A DNA stretch of 64,000 nt from Castanea sativa (taxonomy: Eukaryota > Streptophyta > Magnoliopsida > Fagales > Fagaceae). The notes beneath the pieces were generated by a model, which did no database searches, was not told the origin of the DNA, and saw only the letters and a list, made by a program, of their open reading frames with translations. Location of the stretch: NCBI RefSeq assembly GCF_040712315.1, contig NC_134013.1, positions 76,080,001-76,144,000 on the forward strand, in the 5' to 3' direction. The position numbers and the translations under genes are program-made. Below, piece by piece: positions 1-11,119 of the stretch. Numbering within the stretch: position 1 is the stretch's first letter; the number at the start of each line of letters is the position of its first letter.

Positions 1-620
1 CGGGCCTTCTACTTTGGGGAAATTAACATCTTAAGTTACTGTTCTGAAATGTCAAACAGAAACTTGGTTATGCATGGTCCTCGGACTACATACCTAGTGG
101 AAATTGATATCTTATTATTTGTTAAACAGAACCTTAGTGATGCCAGGTCCTCGGGCCTTCTACTTTGGGGAAATTAACATCTTAAGTTACTATTCTGAAA
201 TGTCAAATAGAAACTTGGTTATGCATGGTCCTCGGACTACATACCTAGTGGAAATTGATATCTTATTATTTGTTAAACAGAACCTTAGTTATGCCGGGTC
301 CTCGGGCCTTCTACTTTGGGGAAATTAACATCTTAAGTTACTGTTTTAAAATGTCAAACAGAAACTTGGTTATGCATGGTCCTCAGATCACATACTTGGT
401 GGAAATTAATATATTACTAAATATCAAACAGAAACTTGGTTAAGTATGGTCCTTGGACCCCATACCTTGTTAAAATTGATATCTGATTGTTTGTTGAATA
501 AAACTGTGGTTAAAATGGAGTCTTAAGTTATATATTTTTAAGTGTCAGGCAGAAATTTGATAAGGTAGGGTCCTCGGACCCCACACTTTACTAAAATTAG
601 CATTTTAGGTTACAAGTCCT
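1..620 (+). repeat. Tandem array, about 70-81 bp unit (about 151 bp higher-order unit)
   Basis: The phrase cgggccttctactttgggg recurs at 1, about 153 and about 304, giving a period near 151 bp. Inside each unit two related half-units carry aacagaaacttggtta or aacagaaccttagt, then tcctcgg and a TA-rich tail, so the basic repeat is 70-81 bp. Units decay toward 620. Short open frames across the array simply follow the repeat and are not genes. The same unit family appears at 16260-16740. Confidence 0.9.
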
Positions 621-1083
621 AAGCATCACATGGGTTTGCAAAATGAGGTACTGCTTACCAGCTAAACCAGAAAGTAAGGACTTACGAGTTTGCAGTTATG
701 CGAGTTTCCACGGGTTTCTGGAGAGAAAAGATGATGATTGATGCTCTGATGTGATTGAATTCTGAAGAAATGAATGAGGGCGCAGATTTCCAAACGTCAT
801 GACGTGCGAGAGGCGGCCTCGAAATTGGATTCTTCCCGCCCAAATTTTCAGGAGGTGATAAGGACCGTTGGATGTTCATCTCACCGTTGAACGTGGGGAA
901 CAGGGTGTAACTTGCAGTCATAAATGCGCGCGTTCTGGAAATCGAAGCGCCAAACGGCATTTTCTAGGAATGAAACGACCCCCACACGCATGGTGATGTA
1001 CAAAACGTGTGAAGGGAGCTCTGGTCGGATCAAAACCCTATTTTTCTCCTCGGATGAGGAAAAATAAAGTTTTGAGGGGCTAT

Positions 1084-1839
1084 TGTGGGGACTAAAAGGA
1101 CCTAAGTAAGTGTTTGGGCCTTGGGCTTTGTTGATGGACGCTAATTTGTGTTAGACTAAAAGTCTCTTAGAATTGTAGCTCGGCCCATGAGTCGAGAGTC
1201 TGAGGATTCGTTCGAGGACGAATATCTCCTCGGACAGACCCACGATGACCTTGGGATTCGCCAAAAAGATTAAGGCAGAGTTCCGGAAAAACCGTTGGTT
1301 AAGAGGGGGATTTAAGCACCCTCCAGACGCAACAGTGTGAGAGAAATATCTTAGAAAAAAGATGCTACCTCCACATTAAAGACCTTGCACCTACCTCCCT
1401 AGCTGCATTAATGGGGGAGTGACCCCTGAATAGTGGAAGTCAACCTTCTTGCTATAATTTAAAGACTTCCAGAGGGTGGTGGAGGGGACAGGTGTCTAAT
1501 AGGGTGATTTGTGTTACACGTGGATAAGGAGGGAAGAAGAAGTATTTAAGGAGGAAAGAGGGCAAAGAAGAGAGGAGGGAGAAATATTAAGAACTGTGAC
1601 CTTTGAGAGAAAGAAAAGAGAAAAAATATATAATTGGTCCTCGACTTACGTCCGAGGAGGTTTACTTCGCCCTGTTTGTCTTTTATTTACAAACACTGTA
1701 ATATTTTAGCCTGTTCATCAAGTTTCAAATATCACTAGACTAGATTATGAACCCACACTCTACAAATTTCATTGTTTACGGCTCATTGGGCCTGAGCTCA
1801 CGTGTGTTTTTGGGATCCAAGCGCAATTGTACACTTACA
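1084..1839 (+). repeat. 3' LTR of the left-edge Tat-lineage element
   Basis: Starts tgtgggg just after a purine-rich stretch (about 1058-1080) and ends cacttaca, the same ends as the other LTRs of this group in the window. Length is 756 bp. It ends inside the left arm of the 1845-4440 inverted duplication: the following tttgg (1840-1844) matches the arm's ttggcacaaaa motif in the right copy, so tttgg is the expected target-site duplication, with its partner outside the window. Confidence 0.85.
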
Positions 1840-2016
1840 TTTGGCATAAAAAATTAACAATTTAGATTTGATGGAACACGTGGCGCAAAATTAAACTCTA
1901 ATTGAAATTAAATTTTTACACTAAATTAACTCGGCACAAAATTCTAAAATTTAGATTAGATGAGACACGTGATGCAAAATTAAACTCTAATTGAATTTTT
2001 CTATTTGCTTTACCTG

Positions 2017-2051
<35 letters not shown>

Positions 2052-2198
2052 CTTTACCTGTTATGCGTTAAAATGCCAACTAAAAGTAGGGGGTATTTAA
2101 TCATTTTCAGTAATTAAAAGGGACATTATTCAATTTTAAAGTTTAAGAAGAGAAATTGTGAACCACTTGTACATAAAAGGGGAAAATACTATTTTTCC

Positions 2199-2849
2199 TA
2201 GGGATGGGAATGGGGCGGGGCGGGGTCGAAGGATGGGGTCTTCGTCCCCGCCCCATATGGTTTTGTCTTGCCCCATTTCCTCCCCGCCGCGCATAACGGG
2301 GAAAACTTTCTCTCTCCATCCCCGCCTCTTGGGACCCCGCGAAGCCCCACCCTACTCTGTAAAACTCTACTTTTTGTTAATTTGCCCTACAATTAGTACA
2401 ATTTTTTTAATGAAACCTATTCATTAATAAAAACATACTTGAAATTACAACTAAATTTATCCCATCAAATCAAATTAATTTTTAGAAAAAATTGAATAAT
2501 ATATCCAAGTGTTTAACAAGACAATCATAAAAGAAAAATAATAATAATAATAAAAAACTCATAGTATAGCACATAACAAAATAAAGGCAAAAAACCACGT
2601 TGGGTAGAATAAAATAAACTAATATTGATATGGTTGTTTAAATAGTAGAGTTTTAGGGTATGAAAAATTTACAATTATAACCCTTAGTAATGCGGGGCGG
2701 GGTAGGGTGGGTCTAAAAGGCCTAAACTCATCCCTGCCCTGTCCCATGGTGCGAGGCTAAAATCTTGCCCCATCCCTGCCCCACCACCTTTGCGGGGCGA
2801 AGCGGGGAGGGGCGGGTTAAGCGAGGCGGGGGAAAAATTATCATCCCCA
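2199..2849 (+). mobile_element. Non-autonomous hAT-like element with GC-rich subterminal repeats
   Basis: Begins tagggatggGAATGGGGC and ends aattatcatcccca, giving imperfect inverted ends (tAGGGATGg against tGGGGATGa). Both ends carry runs of ggggcgggg words typical of hAT subterminal repeats, around an AT-rich core without a transposase. The right flank ctttttac (2850-2857) equals the sequence bordering the copy in the opposite arm (about 4072-4079 on the other strand); the left flank atttttcc is a decayed form. This supports an 8-bp target-site duplication. Confidence 0.7.
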
Positions 2850-2858
2850 CTTTTTACC

Positions 2859-2894
<36 letters not shown>

Positions 2895-3374
2895 TTTTCA
2901 CTTTTCACCTCATCAGCCCATCCTTGACATTGACACTATGTTTGGTTGTAAATGAGGAAGGGGAGAGAAAGGAAAAGAGGAAGGCAAGGGAAAGAGACAG
3001 GAAAGAAAGAAAAAAAAATTACCTCTGGTGTGTTTGGATTTATGAAAAAAAGGAAAGAAGCAAATTTGAGAATTTTATCTTTCTTTTGTTTGATTTAATA
3101 AAAATGAAAAGTGTGTTTTTACATTTGTACCATTTGAAAAGTGCCGTTTATTTTTTATCTACGATTTATTGTAAAATTATTGTGAAAATATTGTAATCAA
3201 CTCCTTTAATAAAAAAACTAGCCTCATCACATGAGCTCTGTGCGTGAGATGAGGCTTTTTTTTTTTTTTTAGTGTTAGTAGCAAAAAAAAAAATCTATTT
3301 TTTTTATTATATATATAATTTTTATTTTAAGAATCTAATTTATAAGTGAATAAATAAATTTGAAAATCAATAGG

Positions 3375-3511
3375 AAAGTGACCCTATTTTTTAGGCAATG
3401 TTTTAGTGGAAGTTAGGGTTGTATTTTTACCGGATTGTCCTTTAGTTTTGTCTCTGCTTAAACATAAGAATGTAAGGGTATTTTAGAACAAAAAAAATCC
3501 GAATTTTTCTT

Positions 3512-3560
<49 letters not shown>

Positions 3561-3775
3561 TTTGTTTTTGGATAAATGTGGAGTGTTTAACTTATTTTTC
3601 TATTTAAAAAAAATAAAAGTATAGTTGCTTTGAAGAAGTGGATTAGTGGAGGAGTGTTCCTATTTTGTAGGCAATATTTTAGTGCAAATTAGACATGTAT
3701 TTTTACCAAACTATCCTTTAGTTTTGTCTCTACTTAAACTTAGGGATATAGGAGTATTTTGGAACAAAAAAAATC
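3375..3775 (+). repeat. Direct repeat pair of about 125 bp (3375-3505 and 3655-3775)
   Basis: Both copies read cctatttt-taggcaat-ttttagtg, then tttgtctct-cttaaac and aacaaaaaaaatcc, separated by an AT microsatellite (about 3520-3557). They lie in the spacer of the inverted duplication. No coding potential is seen. Confidence 0.7.
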
Positions 3776-4509
3776 CAGTCCAAACAGGGGCAGCCGCTTA
3801 AAATCTAGTCCAAACTATCCTTCAAGTACGTTTTTATTAATGAAATAAGTTTAATTAAAAAAATTGTATTAGTTGTAGGGCAAATTAACAAAAAGTCGAG
3901 TTTTACAGGGCGGGGTGGGGCTTCGCGGGATCTCAAGAGGCAGGGATGGAGAGAGAAAGTTTTCCTCGTCATGCGCGGCGATGAGGAAATGGGGCAAGAC
4001 AAAACCATATGGGGCGGGGACAAAGACCCCATCCTTCGGCCCCGCCCCGCCCCGCCCCATTGCCATCCCTAGTAAAAAGAGTATTTTCCCCTTTTATGTA
4101 CAAGTGATTCACAATTCCTCTTCTTAAACTTTAAAATTGAATAATGTCCCTTTTAATTACTGAAAATGATTAAATATCCCCTACTGTTAGTTGGCATTTT
4201 AACGCATAACTTAATCTTTTGATTCTTGTAATATATATATAATAGGTAAAGCAAATAGAAAATCCAATTAGAGCACCACGTGTCTCATCTAATCTAAATT
4301 TTATAATTTTGTGCCAAGTAAGTTAATTTAGTGTAAAAATTGAATTTCAATTAGAGTTTAATTTTGCGCCACGTGTTCCATCTAATCTAAATTGTTAAAT
4401 TTTTGTGCCAAATTAGTTAATTTAGTGTAGAAAACGGGGAGTCCAAAATAATAAACTATAAAAAAAACATAATCATATAACTAAAAAAAATTCAAATTTA
4501 TAAGTCATC

Positions 4510-4550
<41 letters not shown>

Positions 4551-6357
4551 GGCGTAAATGCACTTTTAGTCTCTAAATTTTGGCCCGATTTCTATTTTGG
4601 TCCCTACATTTTAATTTTACCACTTTTAGTCCCTAAACCAATTAACGCGTTCCATTTTGGTCCTTTTCGTCAGTTAACCGACGGAAATTGCTGAGCTGGC
4701 TGTCAGAGGAATTAAAAAATTATAAAAAATGCCACGTCACCATGACACATCAGCATCTATTTTTTTTTTAAAAAATTGTCAATTTTAATTAAATAAAAAA
4801 CAAAAATAAAACAAAAAAAAATCACTAAAATTAAGATAAAAAAGTATCTTTACTCTCTCTAGACGTTACTTAATTTTTAACTCTCCCTTCTCTTATCTCC
4901 TTTCTGACTTAAACCTCAACCTCTCTTCTCTCTTCTCACTCATATCTCAAACCTCTCTTCTCTCTCAAATCACCACTATAACCACCGAAACATCATCATC
5001 GAGACCTACAGCCACCAATCAACGGTTAATCTGAGTTTCCCACTACTGTATTTGAGGTTTGGCTTGGGGTAGGTTTGGTTGCAAGGTTTAAATTTGGTAT
5101 TTTCTGTGTGGGTTTTCTTTTTTTGGAATTAGTGGTGGTGGTTTTCTTTTTGTGGGTCTCTCTAATGATGGGTTTGGATTTGAGAAGAGGTGGGTTTTGT
5201 TGAATTTTCTGATGTTTTCGGGGGTGGGATTTGTGATCCTTGAGCTGTTTTGGTGGGTTAAGATCGGGTTTGGGGTGGACGGGTTAAGATCGGGGGGGTG
5301 GGTGGGTTGAGATCAGGGTGGCTGGGGTTGAGTTCGGGGTGGCTGGGTTTGAGGTTGGGTTGAGGTGGGTGGGTTGTGAACCGGCTGGGGTCGTTGGGGT
5401 TGTGGGTGGCTGTGGGTAGGCGTGGGTTTGTGGGTTTGTGAAGCTTCTCGGTGAAGCTTCTCTCTTCTCAAGATCGGCTTTGGGTGGGTGGGCTTCAGAT
5501 CAGTGTGGGGTCGTTGGGGTTGTGGGTGGCTGTGGGTAGGCGTGGATTCGTGGGGGCGGGGGTAGCCATAGGTAGGTGGTTTTGCACACTATGGGGTCGT
5601 GGGTAGCCATGGGTGGGTGGTTTTGCTCACCATGGGCGTGGGTAGTCGTGGGGTTGTGGGTCTTGTGTGTGTTGTGGGTTGGTGTTGCTGTTGGTGGATG
5701 TGGGGTTTCTGTTGTGGGTTTCCGTTGCTGTTGTTGGTTGCAGGTGATGGGTATTTGGCTGTGATTTTTCTATGGGTTCGAATTTGGTTGGGTTTGGTTT
5801 TTGAATTTCAGTTTGAATTTCATTTTGGGTTTTGGGGTTTGATTTGATGTTTAAATGGAATTTTGAGGTGGTGGTGGTGGTTGGGTTGCAATGGTGGGTT
5901 GGGTTTTTTCTTCTTGTTTTCATTTATGTCCTAGTGATCTGGGTTTGAGTTCTTGGGTTGCTGGGTTTGTGTTCTTGAGCTCGGTTTAAGTTCTTGGTTG
6001 CTGGGTTTGATTTAGGAAGAATATAAAGAACAAGTTGTAAAATGAAAAATAATTTGAAGAACAATCTTAATTAATGTGAATTTTAGTTTTTAATTCTATT
6101 TTTATTTTTATTATTTAATTAAAATTGACAAATTTTTTTTTAAAAAAATAGATGCTGATGTGTCATGGTGACATAGCATTTTTTATAATTTTTTAATTCC
6201 TCTGGCAGCCAGCTCAGCAATTTTTGTCGGTTGACTGACGGAAAGAACCAAAATGGAACGCGTTAATTGGTTTAGGGACTAAAAGTGGTAAAATTAAAAT
6301 GTAAGGACCAAAATAAAAATCGGGCCAAAATGTAGGGACTAAAAGTACATTTACGCC
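4551..6357. mobile_element. Non-autonomous Mutator-like element with about 260-bp terminal inverted repeats
   Basis: Left end ggcgtaaatgcacttttag matches the reverse complement of the right end over about 260 bp (4551-4810 against 6095-6357) with few mismatches. The 9 bp on each side are taataataa (4542-4550, 6358-6366), the usual Mutator duplication length, although the target is a TAA repeat and this is weaker proof. The interior has a CT-rich leader (about 4850-4960) and a GT-rich region (5040-6010), but no transposase. Confidence 0.75.
5040..6010 (+). other. GT-rich interior of the Mutator-like element, possible captured host DNA
   Basis: Strongly G/T-biased with many gggttt and gtgggt words, and a segment ggttgtgggtggctgtggg present twice about 121 bp apart (about 5396 and 5517). 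The CT-rich stretch with ccaccgaaacatcatcatc just upstream resembles a plant 5' leader, so this could be captured gene sequence. Open frames on both strands here come from the base bias and match no family I recognise. Confidence 0.4.
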
Positions 6358-6370
6358 TAATAATAATAGG

Positions 6371-8278
6371 TGCAAGGACACGATTTGGTTCTTAAGCCCA
6401 AAAGGTAAAAGGATATAAGCCCAAAGAGCCAAATACAATGAATTTGTAGAGAGTGGGTTAGAAAACTAAGCTCTAATGAGTTGGATAACAATTATAGTGG
6501 GTACGAATGAAAAGAAAACAAAGATAAACTAGTTTTATCCAAAGAAAATTGTCCTCAGCACAATCCGAGGAGATTAGTTCTTGTATATAATCCTTTTGAA
6601 TTTGATTACAAGTCCAGTTCTCGTTGCTACAGTACGTTTTCTATCAATTCTCAGATACCCCTCTATAATGGGATTTTCCTTCTTTATATTACCCTTCTTT
6701 TGCTCCATCTCAGCCATCCGCGTAGACATAGCAAAACGGGTCAGAATTTTATGACCCGACCCGAACCCGATTTTTTTGACCCGAAGCAAAAACAGGTTGA
6801 CCCGTGACCCAACCAGAGTTTTTTGCAGGTCAGCCCGACCCGACTCGAACCCGAATTACTTTTTTAAAACTTTTTTTTTTGGGTAAAAAAAAGTAAAATT
6901 AAGACAATAGTAGTTTAATTGTTTATTGTGAGCTTTAAGGAAACAATTGATACATTTACATAACTACATGCAAATTAATTGAAAGATAAATGGTTGAACA
7001 TTCTGTAATGAGTAAAGATTTTTAGATATCAAATAACAAAGTACATGCCAAAATAATATGGTTATAATAGAGTTAAAAATATAGATTTAAAATTGTTGAC
7101 ATGTGTGAGAAACATTCACAAGTGTGAAAATAGTGAAGCCAAAGTATCAAATTAGCATAAATTATGAATGCTTAGACCTATTTTTTAACAATTTATGTCC
7201 AAAATAAACGGTTTTTCAAAATAAATTATGATATTTCCTAGAGTGTGTGCTGCTTAACAATGATATGATATTCATCAAAAAATAACATGTATAAATAAGT
7301 AAGCAATCAAACTTTAATGTATATCTCAAATTGAAATAGAGTGCCAACCACAATTGATAATAGATTATAAAATTAATTTTCAAGATTGTAAATTTCTTAT
7401 ATATTTTTATTCTTTATCAAATGAGTTATCCAATAAGTCATTTGTAATGTTGATATTGTGTAGAAATAAAACATGTGTATTTGTTCTACTTATCTTTGTG
7501 TTATTTTGTTTTAGATAGCAATGTTAGGATTTGTATAATTTTAAAATTATTGAATAAATATTAATAAGTTTAACTGAGTTCATTCTTGATATAAATGGTG
7601 AATTCAAAATAATGAATTTTACATCAAGTAATTTGTTGCATAACTTTCTAAATGGCAAATACATGTTTTTTTATTATTAAAAAAAAAAAAAGTTCATACG
7701 AAAAATACAGGTCAACCCGACCCGCAATCCAATTGACCCGAACCCGTTTTAACCCGGTTAAGATGACCCGTGACCCGTTTGACCCACAACCCGATTGACC
7801 CGACCTGCCCGTTTTGCCATGTCTATGTGTTGATCAGATGGTCAGCCCTTATCCTTGTCCCATTAGCACCTTCTTGAAGCTTTTAGAGATAGTTGTAAGG
7901 TTGAATATCACTGTTCAGGTGTCACCTCCACATTAATGCAACCAGAGAGTTAGCTATAGAGTATTCAATGTAGTGGCAGCAGCTTCCCTTAGATATTTCT
8001 TACTTTCTCGTTGCCTTATTTCTTCCGGATGATTATGCTTACCAGTAGAACTGCCCAGAACGTTGCTCTTGATGGCAGGCCCGTCCTTCTGACCTCTGCT
8101 CTGATAAGCCGAGGAGTCATTTGTCCTCAAACCTCCTTCTTGAACCCTCATGACCAGACCCCTTTCTTCATTCACTAACGTGGACTTTCGTGATGACATT
8201 TATCCGTCTTCGGACTACTAGGCGTCCTTGGACAGGGCCCATGGCCCAATATGCACTATGGGGCCTATCAACCTTACA
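6371..8278 (-). mobile_element. Solo LTR in reverse orientation (interrupted)
   Basis: On the minus strand it starts TGTAAGGTTGATAGG and ends GTGTCCTTGCA. Perfect 5-bp duplications atagg flank it (6366-6370 and 8279-8283). Only one LTR is present and no internal retroelement DNA, so this is the remnant of LTR-LTR recombination. Removing the nested hAT-like element (6723-7825) leaves about 800 bp. The sibling repeat at 21513 has the uninterrupted target ataggtgaa. Confidence 0.85.
6723..7825. mobile_element. hAT-like non-autonomous element with GACCCG subterminal repeats
   Basis: The ends are inverted: TAGACATAGCAAAACGGG at the left against TAGACATGGCAAAACGGG from the right. Both ends are packed with gacccg/cgggtc words in opposite orientation, and the core is AT-rich. 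It sits inside the solo LTR, whose sequence resumes at tgttgatcag. I see no clear 8-bp target duplication, so the superfamily is assigned from end structure only. No transposase is present. Confidence 0.65.
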
Positions 8279-8678
8279 ATAGGTGAAGTTGAGAGAAACT
8301 CAGATTCGAATTCCAAATTAGAGTTCTAATTTTGTGCCATATGTCCTAAAATATTTCTTAAAGAGTTTTATTTCTTAATTTCAAAATTAAATGTGAGACC
8401 ACATCATAAATATTCATCCAAGTGAGTTATTAAGTACAAAAACCAAAGATTCTAGAATAAATGAATTGTAAAAAAAAAAAAAAGTGTTTCACAATAATAA
8501 TAAAAAATGGACAATTTACATTTTATACCTAATAATATCCTTACAACATTTTTAAAGAGTTAACAAAATATAAAAATGACTATTAGTAGTATTTAAATTA
8601 TATATATAGGAATTATATTATGCATCTTATTGTATATTTTTAAGTGTATCTATACATATGCATGGAGTTACAAGCTAG

Positions 8679-10395
8679 TATTATATAATGAAATTATCAC
8701 AATACTCTTGAGAGTTAAATTGCAAATGACTCCTTTGTTTTGTTTTGGTTGATTGACTTTAGGGTTTTGGAATATTGGGATTTTAGATATAAATTTTTGA
8801 CAAACATATTATATTTAGCATAGTAGGTATTTGTGAAAATGTCCAACCAAGTCACAATAGTATAATAGTTCATAATGGTTTTTTTTTTTTTTTGTAGATG
8901 TGAAATTGCCATATTCAGGTAAGAGTCTTGCCCAAGGGGTGCCAGGGCCCTTACCCCACCCAAGTTCCCCAAGTTTTTTTAAAAAAAATAAATTTATCTT
9001 TTTATTCAAATTCAAAATTTTATAACTCTAAACTCAATACCTTTAAAAAAATATTATGAAAAGTAACTTTTAACCTTCCCAATGTAGTCAAGAATAAACA
9101 AATTTTAACATCTATAATCTATAATTTATATTTTACTCTAAAAAAAAATCTATAATTTATAATACATATAAAATCAAAGACATTTGACATTCGGTTGGCC
9201 TCATAATATTGTGCCACATAAGAATTTGAGTTCTTACCATTTTACACGTAATTATTTTAATTTGTATATCTTTTAATCAGTTCAAATGATATTATATACT
9301 TAAACTATCCATTAGAATATTGCCAAATCATTATTTTTTAGAATGTTAGAATACATAGTTTCATCTATAAACACAATCATATAACATCTTCTCAAAAAAA
9401 ATCATAACAAATATATAATGCTAGAATATATAGTTTCGTATACAAACACAATTGTAATAATTGTATATTAATAATTATCATAAATATCAACTTTTATATT
9501 CTAATAAAATTAAAAGATAAAAAAAATCATATTATATTAAACCTTCTTACGTATTGCACGATTACCAACTAGTGATATATTATAGCAACATCTCCTAATC
9601 AATGTGTCAAATTTTATATGTTGCCTTTAAAAGAAAATTACAAAACCATATACTTTTCAAGGTCGTTTACAACTAACGCAAATATTGATACTTTTAAGTT
9701 AAATCGAAATAACAAGTCATACAATGTCTTTAGAAAATCAAGGCATACATAGACCATTTTAAAATTTTGAAAATACAATCATATAAGTTAATTTAATTTT
9801 TTTCATTTTACTTTTAAGTATTCAAATAGATATTTGAAATATCTTACATTTAGATTAATCTTTTAACTTCATATGTTAATGACTATTTATTTGTTATTTG
9901 TTATTTATTTATTTGAAATATATGTTTATAGTCACTTAATTTGTGAAGAAGCTTAAGTATAAGTGTGTACCAATATTATACTAACTCTAATACTAGGCTA
10001 GAAAAAAATAAATTAAAACAAAGTACGAAAAATACATATTATAACTTACATGAACTTACATTTACATTATATTTTTTATGTTAATCGAATATTTTGTTTA
10101 ATAAATTAAATAATTTTTTATTCTATTAGTAAATATTTTTTGAAATTTTGTTTACAATTTTTTCTCTTATATAATTTTCCCCCTCCCAATTTAAAAATCT
10201 AGCTCTCTCAGTGGAAAAAGCTATAAGCCAAAATAATAATAATAATAATAATTTAAAGTCCTTCTCAAGCTAAACTAAAAACAATATTCACGGATGAGAA
10301 TTTAGGAAGTACTTTTGATAAATAAAAGCAAAATGGATTCTTTAAATGACATGATTTGGAAATGTTGGGTTATTGCAATTCTTTCCTTTATTATT
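8679..10395. other. AT-rich intergenic stretch, no gene seen
   Basis: Very AT-rich with many short A and T runs. About 8930-8975 holds a GC-rich patch (ccaaggggtgccagggccc) resembling the end of a decayed DNA transposon. The motif actcttgagag...attgcaaatga near 8705-8735 reappears inverted at about 21060-21110, suggesting a shared old repeat. No open frame has a recognisable product. Confidence 0.6.
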
Positions 10396-10407
10396 GGGTC
10401 ATTTGCA

Positions 10408-11067
10408 TGTGTCATATCTGAGGCCGAGGAGGTCATTGTAGCTCCGAGGAGATCACGCCCTCGGATGGTGAGGCCACTTCAGTGGCACGTTACCAAAGAA
10501 GATCACACTGAAGAGAAGGAGTTTTGGGGAAGGGGTCAGTCCTAACTGAAGGGATGGTGGCTGCTGCCACATTTAATGCTTCCTACCAAACCTCCTGACC
10601 ACATTTATGTGGAGAAAACCACTGAATAGTACTGCCTTGGTTGCCGCAACTCACAAGGGATTTGGGAAGGTGCTTGATTGGACAAACACTCAAATGGTAG
10701 CTTGGGCGACCAACAACTGGAAGGCCAAGATCATCTAAAAGAGGTTATATAATGTAAGAGACCTTCCAGGGAAAAGGGATCTGGAAAATGGTGGGAAAAG
10801 ATACTGTAGCAACTTAGAACAGAAATTGTAACCAAGTCTAAAGGAATATATTCAAGAACTATTCTCCTTGAACTTTGCCAAGGAGCGATTTTTTTCACAT
10901 ACAGTTTAATTTTCTTTATTTTTCTATTATCCTTAATCTACTGTGCGTATTTATCCTTCCGTTGAAGCCGAACTTACAAGGCCACTCTCTACAAATTCAT
11001 TGTGCTAGACTCTTAAGGCCCTAGTCCTGTTGCTTTTTGGGCCTAGGATTCAAATCACGCCCTTACA
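10408..11067 (+). repeat. 5' LTR of the full Tat-lineage element (5' end shortened)
   Basis: Matches 20390-21045 from tgtcatatct onward and ends cccttaca. It lacks about 40 bp that begin the 3' LTR (tgtggggaatataaattt...). It includes a probable promoter motif ttatataatg near 10745. The last LTR base is followed by the primer-binding site. Confidence 0.85.
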
Positions 11068-11088
11068 GTTGGCACCGTTTATGGGGAG
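11068..11088 (+). promoter_or_regulatory. Primer-binding site region
   Basis: Directly after the LTR terminal ttaca, the sequence gttggcaccgtttatgggga begins with the TGG complementary to a tRNA CCA end. The right-hand element has ttggcgccgtctgtggg at the same place. I do not assign the primer tRNA. Confidence 0.6.
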
Positions 11089-11119
11089 GCTTGAGCTTCA
11101 GCAAGATCAACGTTTAGCC

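Larger units (their letters stand above)
1..1839 (+). mobile_element. 3' end of a Ty3/gypsy Tat-lineage LTR retrotransposon (runs off left edge)
   Basis: Positions 1 to about 620 are a degenerate tandem array of the same kind as the one following integrase in the full element at 10408-21045. Positions 680-1083 match that element's last 350 bp before its 3' LTR (shared words include the cccgcccaaa and tttctcctcggat motifs), and a complete LTR follows. Polyprotein genes must lie left of the window. Unlike the full element, no antisense coding region lies between the array and the LTR. Lineage is inferred from similarity to the full element. Confidence 0.85.
1845..4440. repeat. Large inverted duplication (arms about 1845-2442 and 3821-4440)
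   Basis: The left arm read forward matches the reverse complement of the right arm along nearly its whole length, including two caCGTG-type words, the phrase ccaactaa...gtagggg, and a GC-rich segment starting tagggatgg. The main difference is an expanded AT microsatellite near 2020-2047. The arms combine an AT-rich repeat with about 245 bp of a hAT-like element inserted in it, so the duplication postdates that insertion. The spacer (2443-3820) holds the rest of the left hAT-like element and AT-rich sequence. Confidence 0.85.
4508..8678 (+). mobile_element. Probable short non-autonomous Helitron, copy 1, split by two younger insertions
   Basis: Two near-identical short repeats occur here and at 21513-22690. 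Both start after an A with TCTATA and an AT/TAA stretch, continue ataggtgaa, and end in (C/T)TAG followed by T, about 10 nt after a small palindrome around tatgcatgg. The A^TC...CTRR^T ends plus a 3' hairpin fit Helitrons. Without its insertions (4551-6357 and 6371-8278 with their duplications) this copy is only about 440 bp and has no Rep/helicase. The Helitron label is inference; the shared repeat is seen directly. Confidence 0.55.

Noticed and set aside
2158..2427. Open frames in the GC-rich hAT ends (also 3805-4127)
   Set aside because: They exist on both strands because of GC-rich subterminal repeats and are inverted copies of each other.
5576..5923. Open frames on both strands in the GT-rich part of the Mutator-like element
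   Set aside because: They are low-complexity Val/Gly/Cys/Trp or Thr/Pro/Asn strings produced by the base bias, with no family resemblance.
10315..10545. Open frame crossing the left border of the full Tat element
   Set aside because: It joins flanking DNA to LTR sequence, so it is an accident of the insertion.
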